Position numbers and translations under genes: made by a program. From the NCBI RefSeq assembly GCF_037201975.1, contig NZ_CP147520.1:4526001-4590000 (forward strand): DNA of 64,000 nt, in the 5' to 3' direction. Every line of letters starts with the position of its first letter. Position 1 is the stretch's first letter. This DNA is from Streptomyces sp. TG1A-60 (lineage in GTDB: Bacteria; Actinomycetota; Actinomycetes; Streptomycetales; Streptomycetaceae). The notes under the pieces are model-generated. The model had not been told where the DNA came from and searched no databases. It was given only the letters and a program-made list of their open reading frames with translations. Positions 53,867 to 62,503 of the stretch are shown in pieces.

Positions 53867-54337
53867 TCAGGCGTCCGGGTTCGTCAGCTTGAAGTTCCAC
53901 ACGCCCTTGATCTCCGAGCCTTCCTGGTTCTGCTCGACGACGCTGATGGTGAGCGACTTCTGGGCGGCCTGACCGGGCTGGGTGGCGAAGAGGTCGGCGT
54001 TCTCGAAGGACCAGTACGTCCTGTCGAACGTGTTGTTGGTGGCCTGCTCCCCGTTGATCCACAGGGCCCAGCCCGTCTCCGCGATCTCCGGGTCGACCCC
54101 GATGCGCAGGGTCTCGCCCTGGGGCAGCTCGATCGACTTGGAGGGCTTCTCCTGCGCGCACTCCCTGGCCTCGGCGGCGTCGAGTGAGCGGTAGCACGCG
54201 GCCTCGGAGCTGATGGAGTCGGTGCCGATCGTGACGGTGGCCATCGGCGTCGGCTCATCGCAGGCCGACAGGACGAGAAGTCCGGCGGAAACAGCGCCGA
54301 GAGTGGCTGCGGCGCGACGGGAACGCTGGGAGGTCAT
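53867..54337 (-). CDS. DUF2771 lipoprotein
   Basis: 156 residues with a lipoprotein signal (AAATLGAVSAGLLVLSAC, Cys about residue 26). The mature part is beta-rich, ending SEIKGVWNFKLTNPD, and matches DUF2771. It is exported and membrane-anchored; the role is unknown. It lies 16 bp upstream of mqnB on the same strand, so it may share its transcript, although a direct link to menaquinone is not known. Confidence 0.9.
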   Translation of the reverse strand: MTSQRSRRAAATLGAVSAGLLVLSACDEPTPMATVTIGTDSISSEAACYRSLDAAEARECAQEKPSKSIELPQGETLRIGVDPEIAETGWALWINGEQATNNTFDRTYWSFENADLFATQPGQAAQKSLTISVVEQNQEGSEIKGVWNFKLTNPDA

Positions 54338-54415
54338 GGGCGAAGGCTATCTGGCATGTCCAGAGGTGCCCCTACGTGGGGTACGGCGTGCCGGGTCGGA
54401 ACCCGTTTCGCCGGG

Positions 54416-55804
54416 TCACGCAGCGTGGGGGCGGGGGGCGCCGCCGTGGCGGGCGGAGGAGAGGAGGCCGCGGACGGTGGTGAGCCAGCCGGCGGCGACG
54501 ATCGCGGCGGCCACGGCCATGCCGAGGGTGCCGTTGAGGGGGAGGGCGATGCCGACGGCGCCGCCGACCACCCACGACATCTGGAGGAGGGTCTCGGAGC
54601 GGGCGAACGCGGAGGTCCGCACGAGTTCGGGGACGTCGCGCTGGATCAGGGCGTCCAGGCACAGCTTCGACATGGCCTGCGAGAACCCGGCGACCGCCGC
54701 CAGACAGGCGATGAGGATCGTGCCGAAGAACGGCGCCGCCGTGACCGCCACGCCGAGTTCGACGGCGACGACGGTCACGATGATCAGCTCCGGCGCGCGC
54801 TGCTTCAGCCACGCCCCCACGGCCGTGCCGAGCGCGTTCCCCGTACCGGCCGCCACGGCGACCATGCCCAGCGAGACGGCGGCGCTCTGCCCGTGCAGCG
54901 GGTGGACACGCAGCAGGAACGCCAGGAAGAAGATCAGGAAGCCGGAGAGGCCGCGCAGGGCCGCGTTCGCGGCGAGCGCGTGCGTGACCGCCGGGCCGAC
55001 CGTCCGCAGCCCCGGCCGCTTGAGCGTGCTGCTGCGGTGCGGGCCGTGCAGATGCTCGGGGTCGGCGGCGAGCAGGGCCAGGCCCTCGCCCTTGGCCGAG
55101 TCGACCTTCGAGGGGAGCGTGAAGGAGAGGAACGTACCCGCGATGAAGATCACGAAGGCGCCGTAGAGCGGCCAGCGCGGCCCCAGCACCTGCAACCCCG
55201 CCCCGATCGGCGCGGCGACGCCGGTGGCGAGCAGGCCGCACAGGGTCACCCGGGAGTTCGCTTTGACCAGCGAGAACTTGGGCGGCAGCAGCCGGGGCAC
55301 GACCGCGCTGCGGACCACCCCGTACGCCTTCGACGCGACCAGCACGCCGAGCGCGGCGGGGTAGAGCTCCAGGCCGCCGGTCTCGACCGCGCCGACGAGG
55401 AGCAGCGCGAGCAGGGCGCGGGCCAGCATCGCGCCGGCCATCGCGGCGCGGCGGCCGTGCGGGAGATGGTCCAGCAGAGGGCCGATGACGGGGGCGAGGA
55501 GGGCGAAGGGGGCGAGGGTGATGGCGAGATAGAGGGCGACCCGGCCGCGCGCCTCGTCCGTGGGGACGGAGAAGAAGACCGTGGAGGCGAGGGACACGGT
55601 GATCATCACGTCCCCGGCGCCGTTCACGCCGTGCAGCTCGATGAGTTTGCCGAGGCCGGACTCGCCGGCGCCGTGGGCGTGGGTCGCCCTTCGGATGCCT
55701 CGGGCCGGGCCCGTCACCGGCAGGTGGAGGGCACGGCCCACCGAGCGGACGGCCCCGGTCACCCGACCCGATCCGCGCGCTTCGCTCCGCTCGGCGCCGG
55801 TCAC
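54416..55804 (-). CDS. MFS transporter
   Basis: 462 residues with about 10-12 transmembrane helices. Typical segments are VALYLAITLAPFALLAPVIG, LDHLPHGRRAAMAGAMLARA (the loop 2-3 type motif), FLIFFLAFLLRVHPL and MSWVVGGAVGIALPL. It is an exporter-like permease of unknown substrate. The GTG at 55804 is preceded by a CACTAT -10 at 6 nt, suggesting a leaderless mRNA; sequence farther upstream is open but GC-rich and not hydrophobic. A DUF2771 gene follows 78 bp downstream. Confidence 0.88.
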   Translation of the reverse strand: MTGAERSEARGSGRVTGAVRSVGRALHLPVTGPARGIRRATHAHGAGESGLGKLIELHGVNGAGDVMITVSLASTVFFSVPTDEARGRVALYLAITLAPFALLAPVIGPLLDHLPHGRRAAMAGAMLARALLALLLVGAVETGGLELYPAALGVLVASKAYGVVRSAVVPRLLPPKFSLVKANSRVTLCGLLATGVAAPIGAGLQVLGPRWPLYGAFVIFIAGTFLSFTLPSKVDSAKGEGLALLAADPEHLHGPHRSSTLKRPGLRTVGPAVTHALAANAALRGLSGFLIFFLAFLLRVHPLHGQSAAVSLGMVAVAAGTGNALGTAVGAWLKQRAPELIIVTVVAVELGVAVTAAPFFGTILIACLAAVAGFSQAMSKLCLDALIQRDVPELVRTSAFARSETLLQMSWVVGGAVGIALPLNGTLGMAVAAAIVAAGWLTTVRGLLSSARHGGAPRPHAA

Positions 55805-55810
55805 CTCGTC

Positions 55811-55816
55811 ATAGTG
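55811..55816 (-). promoter_or_regulatory. -10 box of a leaderless MFS transcript
   Basis: CACTAT on the minus strand ends 6 nt before the GTG start at 55804. Confidence 0.4.
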
Positions 55817-55879
55817 CCCCGATAACCCAGGGCGTAGCGCGGTTACCGCTCGGATGGCCCCGGGGCGGCCACGGGGTGG

Positions 55880-56040
55880 GGTGTCAGCGGTGAGCGGGCG
55901 GGTGCGGGGCGTGTTCGGCTGGTCTCGCGGTTCCCCGCACACTCGAGGAACGGGGTGCGCCCGTGGCTGTCGAGAGGTGCGGGGCCGTGCCCGGTACGCG
56001 GCTCCGCCGTCGTGGGCGCGACCGGCCCCGGTCCCCGCCT
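55880..56040. repeat. Copy of the dispersed GC-rich element
   Basis: CTCGCGGTTCCCCGCACACT and later CGCGGCTCCGCC...GTGGGCGCGACCGGCCCC match both blocks of the element at 12508-12660 in the same order. Confidence 0.55.
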
Positions 56041-56412
56041 GCGGACGCCCGGCGAGCTGACCCGTCCGAGCTCTCACGCGGGGGGCCGGGGACCGGGCCG
56101 CCGGTTTCCCGCCAACGGGCGACGGTGCCTGTCGAGCCCTCTCTGCCCCTCCCCGGCCGAAGCCGAGCGCAGCGGAATCGCGGAACCGTTACGTCGGTGT
56201 GGGCGCGGAGCCTCGGAGAAGGTAGCGTGCATGGAGCGCCTGCGGCGGTTGTTCTCGGCCGCGCGCCTCTCGTTCATCCCGCAGAATGGATGACATAGGT
56301 GCGCCCGAGTGCGATCGGGCGCGGACGTCGACGCGGCCCTCCGGTCCGCTCCGTCCGCACTCTCGCCGAGGGAGGCGCACTCGTGAGACGGCGTAGGAGA
56401 GAAGCGATACCT

Positions 56413-57339
56413 GTGAGCGCAGCGACAACGCGAAGCCGCACCCCCGACCGTCTGTGTGCCGAGGCCGTCGGCCTCGCCCGCGCCGCCGCCGAGGAGGCCG
56501 CCGCGCCCGGTGTGGTCGGCGAGCACGCGGGGCTCGTCTCCGAGGGCGACCGGGTTGTCACGCACTTCTTCGAGTGCAAGGAGATGGGCTACCGGGGCTG
56601 GCGCTGGGCCGTCACCGTCGCCCGCGCCTCACGCGCGAAGTTCGTGACGCTGGACGAAGTCGTCCTGCTGCCGGGCCCCGACGCGCTGCTCGCGCCGGAG
56701 TGGGTGCCGTGGAGCGAGCGGCTCCGCCCCGGCGACATGGGCCCCGGTGACCTGCTGCCCACCGACGCCGAGGACCTGCGGCTGGAGCCCGGGTTCTCCG
56801 GCGAGGACGAGCCGCTGCCGAACTCCCCGGTCTCGCACGACATGGCCGAGCTGGTGGAGGCGGAGGACGCCGAGATCACCGCAGGGGCCCCGGCGAACCT
56901 GCCGCTCGCGCCGACCCGGGGGTCCATCGCCGCGGTCGCCGAGGAACTGGGCATGCGGCGGGCCCGGGTCCTGTCCCGGTACGGGCTGCACACGGCCGCC
57001 GACCGGTGGGAGGAAGGGTTCGGGGCGAAGACCGCGATGGCCCAGGCGGCACCAGCGTCCTGCGTCAGCTGCGGATTCCTCGTGCCGATCGGGGGGTCGC
57101 TCGGGCAGGCGTTCGGGGTGTGCGCCAACGAGTTCGCGCCGGCCGACGGCCGGGTCGTCTCCCTGACGTACGGGTGCGGGGGGCACTCGGAGGCGGCGGT
57201 CATGCCGAAGGCGCCACGGCCGGCTCCCCCGCGCCTCGACGAGACCCGCGTGGACCCGTTCCCGCTGCGGCCGTCGCCGGACTCCGGGTCGGTGCCGGTG
57301 GACGCGGCCGAGTCCGAGGCCGACCTGGGGCACTCGTAG
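56413..57339 (+). CDS. DUF3027 family protein
   Basis: 308 residues, cytosolic. The conserved core covers HTRFFECKE-like VTHFFECKEMGYRGWRWAV, SRAKFVTLDEVVLLPGPDALLAPEWVPW, and LSRYGLHTAADRWEEGFG. A zinc-ribbon-like CVSCGFLVPIGGSLGQAFGVCANEFAPADG...YGCGGHSE follows in the C-terminal third. The function is unknown; the family is restricted to actinobacteria. The GTG at 56413 is chosen where the conserved part begins; AGGAGAG lies 11 nt upstream. Confidence 0.88.
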   Translation: MSAATTRSRTPDRLCAEAVGLARAAAEEAAAPGVVGEHAGLVSEGDRVVTHFFECKEMGYRGWRWAVTVARASRAKFVTLDEVVLLPGPDALLAPEWVPWSERLRPGDMGPGDLLPTDAEDLRLEPGFSGEDEPLPNSPVSHDMAELVEAEDAEITAGAPANLPLAPTRGSIAAVAEELGMRRARVLSRYGLHTAADRWEEGFGAKTAMAQAAPASCVSCGFLVPIGGSLGQAFGVCANEFAPADGRVVSLTYGCGGHSEAAVMPKAPRPAPPRLDETRVDPFPLRPSPDSGSVPVDAAESEADLGHS

Positions 57340-57369
57340 GGTCGCCTGGGAACTCGGGTGCCTGGCTTG

Positions 57370-57490
57370 TCGTCGGGCGGGTGCGGGCGGGTGCGGGCCT
57401 GCCGCGCGTTTGCCGCGCCCCTGAGAGGCGAGGGGTTGCGCCCCGTTCTCGGCCCGCAGTGCCGTGTCCTTCAGGGGTGCGGGCAACCAC
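57370..57490. repeat. Divergent copy of the dispersed GC-rich element
   Basis: GGCGGGTGCGGGCGGGTGCGG, TTTGCCGCGCCCCTGAGAGG and CCTTCAGGGGTGCGGG match parts of the other copies with more divergence. It fills the gap between DUF3027 and the large ATPase. Confidence 0.35.
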
Positions 57491-57600
57491 ACACCACCTG
57501 CACCGGCCCACCACATCTCACTCGACCTCTTGAGGCGCCCGGCGCTCGCGGCGCCGGCCACGCGGTACCTTCGTGCACCAGGCGACAGGGAAGGTGAACC

Positions 57601-60600
57601 GTGAGCAAGTTCGTGCGGCCGGCGGCCGAGGGCGCGGACCCGTTCGGGACGGCTCGGCTGCGGCGGGGCGTGCTGGACGCCTGGGCGACCAGTCCGGCCC
57701 GGTTCCGCGAGGACGCCAACGCCGAGGAGGATCTCGTCCTCGGCGGCTACCGGGACCGCCTCGTCGTGGAGCTGGCGCAGAACGCCGCCGACGCGGCGGC
57801 CAGGGCGAAGGTCCCGGGGCGGCTGCGGCTGACCCTCCGTGACGGCGTCCTCGTCGCCGCCAACACCGGCGCCCCGCTCGACGCGGCCGGTGTCGAGTCG
57901 TTGTCCACGCTCCGCGCGTCCGCCAAGCGGGACACCCATGACGGCGCGGTGGGCCGTTTCGGGGTGGGGTTCGCCGCGGTCCTCGCCGTGACCGACGAGC
58001 CCGCCGTCGTCGGGCGGCACGGCGGTATCCGCTGGTCGCTGGCCGAGGCCCGGCTGCTGGCAGCCGACACCGCCCGGCACAGCCCCGGGCTGGGGGACGA
58101 GATCCGTCGCCGTGACGGGCATGTGCCGCTGCTGCGGCTGCCGTTCGCGGCCGAGGGGTCCGCGCCGGACTCGTACGACACCGTCGTCATCCTGCCGCTG
58201 CGCGACACCGCCGCCGCCGATCTCGCCGAGCGGCTGCTGCGCGGCGTCGACGACGCGCTGCTCCTCGCGCTGCCCGGCCTCGACGAGGTGATCATCGAGA
58301 ACGGTCCCGGTGAGGTACGGACGCTGCGGCGGCGCGTGGAGGGGGCGTACGTCGTCGTCGAGGACTCGCGGGACGGGGCCACGCGCTGGCGGACCGTCGC
58401 CGAGCACGGGGCGATCGAGGCCGGGCTGCTCGCGGACCGGCCCGTCGAGGAGCGGCTGCGGCCCCACTGGTCGGTGACCTGGGCGGTGCCGACCGGACCC
58501 GACGGCGCGCCGGCACGGCCGCGCACCAGCCCCGTCGTGCACGCGCCCACACCCAGCGACGAGGCCCTCGGCGTGCCCGCGCTGCTCATCGCGTCCTTCC
58601 CGCTGGACACCACGCGGCGGCACGCCGCGTCCGGGCCGCTCACCGACTTCCTCGTCCAGCGCGCGGCGGACGCGTACGCCGGACTCCTCGCCGCCTGGGA
58701 GCCGGTGGGCGAGGGGATCATCGACCTCGTCCCCGGCCCGCTGGGCAAGGGGGAGCTGGACGGCGCCCTGCGCCGGGCGATCCTCGAACGGCTGCCGCGG
58801 ACCTCCTTCCTGCCGCGCGCGGTGACACCCGGACCCGACGACGACCTCCCCGAGGCGATCCGCCCCCGGGACGCGGAGGTCGTCGAGGGCGCCGGCGCCG
58901 AGACCGTACGGGTCCTCGCCGACGTGCTGCCGAGCCTGCTGCCCGCCGGGCTCGAACGGCGCGCGGAGCTGCGCACCCTGGGCGTCGGGCGGGTCCCGCT
59001 GGGCGACGCGATCGACCGGCTCGCGGGCCTGGAGAAGGAGCCCGACTGGTGGCGGCGGCTCTACGACAGCCTCGCCGGCGTCGCCCCGGACCGCCTCTTC
59101 GGGCTGCCGGTGCCGCTCGCGGACGGCCGGACGACGATCGGGCCCCGCCAAATCCTCCTCCCGACCCCCGACGGACCGGGGACGGCCCCCGAGACCCTGG
59201 CGCGCCTCGGTCTGAAGGTGGCCCACCCGGATGCCGCGCATCCGCTGCTGGAGAAGCTGGGCGCCCTGCCCGCGACTCCGCGCGCCGTGCTCACCACCCC
59301 GCAGGTGCGGGCCGCCGTCGCCGCATCCCTGGACGACGACGACGGCGTGTGGGACGAGGAGGACGGACGGCCGGACGCCGAGGAACTGGCCGACCTCGTG
59401 CTCGCACTGGTCCGCGACGCCGCCCTCGACCCCGGTGACGAACCCTGGCTCGGCGCCCTCGCCCTGACCGACGAGGACGGCGAACCGGCCCCCGCCGGTG
59501 AACTCGTCCTCCCCGGCAGCCACTTCGCCCAGGTCATGCGCGAGGACGAACTCGCCTTCGTGGACGCCGAGCTGGCCGATCGCTGGGGCGAACAGCCGCT
59601 GGCCGCCTGCGGCGTGCTGGCCGACTTCGCCCTCGTACGCGCCACCGACGTCGTCCTCGACCCGGACGAACTGGAGCCGCGCGACGGCGACTTCGCCGAA
59701 CCCGACGACGCGGGGCTGCTGGACGCGGTGGACGTGTGGTGCGAGGACATCCTCGACCGGTTCCCCGACAGCCCGGTGCCGCCCGTCGCGACCGAGATCG
59801 TCGCCGTGCGCGACCTCGACCTCGTCGACGAGGACCGGTGGCCTGAGGCGCTCGCCCTGCTCGCCCGGCCGCCGCTGCGCGACGCGCTCGTCCAGCCGCT
59901 GCGGATCCTGTTGCCGGACGGCACGCACGAGGTCGTACGCCCCTACACCGCCTGGTGGCTGCGCGGTCACCCGGTCCTCGACGGCCGCCGCCCCGCCGGT
60001 CTCCTGGCCGCCGGCGGCGATCCGCTGCTGCGCGGTCTGTACGACGAGGCCGACGCCAGCGGCTTCGACGACGAGCAGGTGCTCCGGGCGCTGGGTGTCC
60101 GCACGTCCGTGGCCGCGCTGCTGGACGAGCCGGGCGGCGCCGCCGAGCTGCTGGACCGCCTGGCCGACCCGGACCGTCCGGTCGGAGCTGCCCAACTCCA
60201 CGGTCTCTATGGCGCTTTGGCGGACCTGGACCCCGAACAGGTAACCCTCCCGGATGAGTTGCGTGCCGTGGTGGACGGTGAGGTGACCGTCGTGGACGCG
60301 GCGGACGCGGTGGTCGTCGACTCGCCCGACCTGCTGCCCTTTACCTCCGGTGTGCCCCTGCTCCCCGTACGGCCGTCGCGGGCCGCCGAGTTGGCCGACC
60401 TGTTGCAGGTGCGGCGGCTGAGCGAGTCGGTGACGGGCGAGGTGGACTCGGAGGGCACGGAGCACGACGTACCGGAACCGGTGCGGGTCCTGCTGGGCCC
60501 GCGGACACCCGCGAGCTACTTCGAGCACGAGGAACTCGTCGTCGACGGTGTCGAGCTGGACTGGCGCCGGACCCGGGACGGCGTGCTGCACGCCGCCACC

Positions 60601-60726
60601 CTGGAGGGGGTCGCCGCCGGGCTGGCCTGGGCGGCCGGTCAGTGGCCGCGCCGCTTCGAGGTGGCCGCGCTGCTCGAAGACCCCTCCAGGACCGAGGAGT
60701 TGGCCCGCGACCGCTGGTTCGACTGA
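57601..60726 (+). CDS. Large sacsin/HSP90-type GHKL ATPase protein
   Basis: 1041 residues. The N-terminus has an HSP90-like ATP-binding fold: GYRDRLVVELAQNAADAAAR with the Glu/Asn pair, VAANTGAPLDAAGVESLSTLRAS, and GRFGVGFAAVLAV as the glycine lid. This form occurs in sacsin and in actinobacterial proteins annotated as sacsin N-terminal ATP-binding. The remaining ~750 residues are acidic and helical with no familiar domain. A chaperone-like or restriction-linked role has been suggested for relatives, but here it is unknown. GGGAAGG lies before the GTG. The MOSC gene follows after 51 bp. Confidence 0.88.
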   Translation: MSKFVRPAAEGADPFGTARLRRGVLDAWATSPARFREDANAEEDLVLGGYRDRLVVELAQNAADAAARAKVPGRLRLTLRDGVLVAANTGAPLDAAGVESLSTLRASAKRDTHDGAVGRFGVGFAAVLAVTDEPAVVGRHGGIRWSLAEARLLAADTARHSPGLGDEIRRRDGHVPLLRLPFAAEGSAPDSYDTVVILPLRDTAAADLAERLLRGVDDALLLALPGLDEVIIENGPGEVRTLRRRVEGAYVVVEDSRDGATRWRTVAEHGAIEAGLLADRPVEERLRPHWSVTWAVPTGPDGAPARPRTSPVVHAPTPSDEALGVPALLIASFPLDTTRRHAASGPLTDFLVQRAADAYAGLLAAWEPVGEGIIDLVPGPLGKGELDGALRRAILERLPRTSFLPRAVTPGPDDDLPEAIRPRDAEVVEGAGAETVRVLADVLPSLLPAGLERRAELRTLGVGRVPLGDAIDRLAGLEKEPDWWRRLYDSLAGVAPDRLFGLPVPLADGRTTIGPRQILLPTPDGPGTAPETLARLGLKVAHPDAAHPLLEKLGALPATPRAVLTTPQVRAAVAASLDDDDGVWDEEDGRPDAEELADLVLALVRDAALDPGDEPWLGALALTDEDGEPAPAGELVLPGSHFAQVMREDELAFVDAELADRWGEQPLAACGVLADFALVRATDVVLDPDELEPRDGDFAEPDDAGLLDAVDVWCEDILDRFPDSPVPPVATEIVAVRDLDLVDEDRWPEALALLARPPLRDALVQPLRILLPDGTHEVVRPYTAWWLRGHPVLDGRRPAGLLAAGGDPLLRGLYDEADASGFDDEQVLRALGVRTSVAALLDEPGGAAELLDRLADPDRPVGAAQLHGLYGALADLDPEQVTLPDELRAVVDGEVTVVDAADAVVVDSPDLLPFTSGVPLLPVRPSRAAELADLLQVRRLSESVTGEVDSEGTEHDVPEPVRVLLGPRTPASYFEHEELVVDGVELDWRRTRDGVLHAATLEGVAAGLAWAAGQWPRRFEVAALLEDPSRTEELARDRWFD

Positions 60727-60777
60727 CACGTACGAGGGCGGGCGAGGACGGACGGTGAGAGGCGGGCGGGCACCAGG

Positions 60778-61320
60778 ATGGCGCGGGTCACGGCGGTGAG
60801 CGCGAACGAGACGTACACCTTCAGCAAGCCGAACCGCACGAGCATCACGCTGCTCGCCGGCCTCGGCGTCGAGGGCGACGTCCACGCGGGGGAGACCATC
60901 AAGCACCAGTTCCGCATGACGTACGAGCCGGACGCGCCCAACCTGCGTCAGGTGCACCTCCTCCACGAGGAACTCCTCGACGAGCTGGCCGGGAAGGGCT
61001 TCACCGTCGCCGCAGGCCGGCTCGGCGAGAACATCTCCACCCGTGGGATCGACCTGCTCGGCCTGCCCACCGGGGCGCTGCTGCGCCTCGGCGACGAGGC
61101 GGTCGTGGAGGTCACGGGCCTGCGCAACCCGTGCTCGAAGCTCGACACCTTCCAGCAGGGCCTGCTCAGGGAGGTCTTCGAACTCGACGCCACGACGGGG
61201 GACTTCGTCTTCAAGTCCGGGATCATGGGTGTGGTGCGGCAGGGCGGCCGGGTCCGCCCCGGTGACGCGATCGAGGTCGGGCTTCCCGCGGGGCCGCATC
61301 GGCCGCTGGAGCGTGTGTAG
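60778..61320 (+). CDS. MOSC-domain protein
   Basis: 180 residues. The MOSC signature is GRLGENISTRGIDLLGLPTG, followed by VTGLRNPCSKLDTFQQGLL with the conserved Cys. MOSC proteins act in molybdenum-cofactor-dependent sulfur chemistry or detoxify N-hydroxylated bases (YiiM type). It is a single-domain, cytosolic member. It is on the same strand and 51 bp after the large ATPase. Confidence 0.93.
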   Translation: MARVTAVSANETYTFSKPNRTSITLLAGLGVEGDVHAGETIKHQFRMTYEPDAPNLRQVHLLHEELLDELAGKGFTVAAGRLGENISTRGIDLLGLPTGALLRLGDEAVVEVTGLRNPCSKLDTFQQGLLREVFELDATTGDFVFKSGIMGVVRQGGRVRPGDAIEVGLPAGPHRPLERV

Positions 61321-61546
61321 CGGCTTTTGCCGGGTGTGCGCACGATGTCACTGTGATCCGTCCCACATCTCCACAGGAAATTCGAATCTCGTACAACCAT
61401 GCGCGCCCCTCGTGGCTCTGATCACCCGAGCCGACGGTTTCCCCGGGAGTCGCAGGACTCCCGGAAGCCGACAGGCTCCTCAGACCAAGACCGGATCCCG
61501 TGTGCCCGGAGACATGCCGCGAGATCCCTTCCACGTGGGGAATACA

Positions 61547-62335
61547 TTGCACAAGCGTGCCATCGTGGGCGCCGTCACCGGTGCCCTGGCTCTGACCGCC
61601 TTCGTCGCTCCGGCCGCGCAGGCGGCTCCGACCTCCGGGGACACGAAGATCTCCAACGTCGTGGTCAACGGCGGCAAGCCCGTCGTCGTGGGCTCCGGCA
61701 AGAAGACCTTCACGGTCTCCTTCACCGCCAGTGACAACTCGGGCATCGAGCTCAAGGAGGTCACCGTGGTCCTGTACCGCGGAGCGAGCCTCGAATCCGC
61801 CGACAGCGGTGCCGTGGCCAACGGCAACGACGACAGCCTCGCCACCTGCACCAAGGCGAGCGCCACGACGGCGAAGTGCAAGGCGAGATTCACCGTCGAG
61901 ACGCAGCAGAACCTGATCAACTCGGTGGCCGGCACCTGGAAGGTCTGGGCGCTCGCTCCGGCCAAGGACGGCGACTACGTCATGAAGGACCCCGCCAAGA
62001 CCTTCAAGATCCAGCGCCAGACGAAGCTCAAGGGCGCGAACGCCGCCCCCGAGCCCGTCAAGAAGGGCAAGACCATCACGGTCACCAGCAAGCTGACCCG
62101 CGCCAACTGGAACGCCGAGACGTTCCCGGGCTACGGCCGCCAGCCGGTGAAGCTCCAGTTCAAGAAGAAGGGCACGTCGGCCTACAAGAACGTCAAGACG
62201 GTCAGGACGTCCGCCACGGGCGCCCTGAAGACCACCGTCAAGGCGACCGTCGACGGCACCTACCGCTACGTCTTCGCCGGCAGCTCGGGCACGGCGGCCG
62301 TGACCTCCGCGGCCGACGCGATCGACGTGAAGTAG
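61547..62335 (+). CDS. Secreted protein with Ig-like domains
   Basis: About 262 residues. A signal peptide (HKRAIVGAVTGALALTAFVA, cleavage after AQA) leads to two beta-rich repeats: NVVVNGGKPVVVGSGKKTFT...VTVVLYRG and VKKGKTITVTSKLTRANW...KLQFKKKGTS. These resemble Ig-like folds of surface proteins with no catalytic motif. The TTG at 61547 is chosen because GGGGA lies 6 nt upstream; an ATG at 61514 and a GTG at 61535 are in frame but have no proper ribosome binding site. A strong terminator follows. Confidence 0.8.
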   Translation: MHKRAIVGAVTGALALTAFVAPAAQAAPTSGDTKISNVVVNGGKPVVVGSGKKTFTVSFTASDNSGIELKEVTVVLYRGASLESADSGAVANGNDDSLATCTKASATTAKCKARFTVETQQNLINSVAGTWKVWALAPAKDGDYVMKDPAKTFKIQRQTKLKGANAAPEPVKKGKTITVTSKLTRANWNAETFPGYGRQPVKLQFKKKGTSAYKNVKTVRTSATGALKTTVKATVDGTYRYVFAGSSGTAAVTSAADAIDVK

Positions 62336-62346
62336 GGCGCGACAGC

Positions 62347-62394
62347 GGCGGAAGGCGCCGGCTCCGGGTTCTCCCGGGGCCGGCGCCTTCCGCC
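62347..62394. terminator. Strong bidirectional terminator
   Basis: A 22-bp stem with a single G-U pair, arms beginning GGCGGAAGGCGCCGGC, and a TTCT loop lies between the secreted protein gene and the convergent P-type ATPase gene. Confidence 0.85.
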
Positions 62395-62503
62395 GTCCGT
62401 GGGGCGCGGTCGCACTGGTCGGCCCGGCCGGCGCGTGGGGACGCCGTCCTCGTGCTCCCCGCCATGCCTGCCGGAGCCGCCCGCACGGCCCTCGCCGGGA
62501 CGC

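Larger units (their letters stand above)
55805..56412. other. Divergent gap between MFS gene and DUF3027 gene
   Basis: About 600 bp. The left half (55895-56035) is a copy of the dispersed GC-rich element. The right half must hold the DUF3027 promoter; GGAACCGTTACG at about 56183 and TAGCGT at 56223 are the only promoter-like words. A 20-codon frame at 56231 (MERLRRLFSAARL...) is too close to the TAGCGT box to be started by it and is not listed as a gene. Confidence 0.45.

Noticed and set aside
56231..56293. 20-codon leader peptide MERLRRLFSAARL... before DUF3027
   Set aside because: The TAGCGT box is only 2 nt before the ATG, too close for it to serve this start; there is no ribosome binding site and no conservation evidence.
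56629..61299. 1556-codon open frame on the minus strand
   Set aside because: It is antisense to the DUF3027, GHKL ATPase and MOSC genes, which have real motifs; the minus translation is Arg/Gly/Val-rich without domains, as expected from high-GC antisense.
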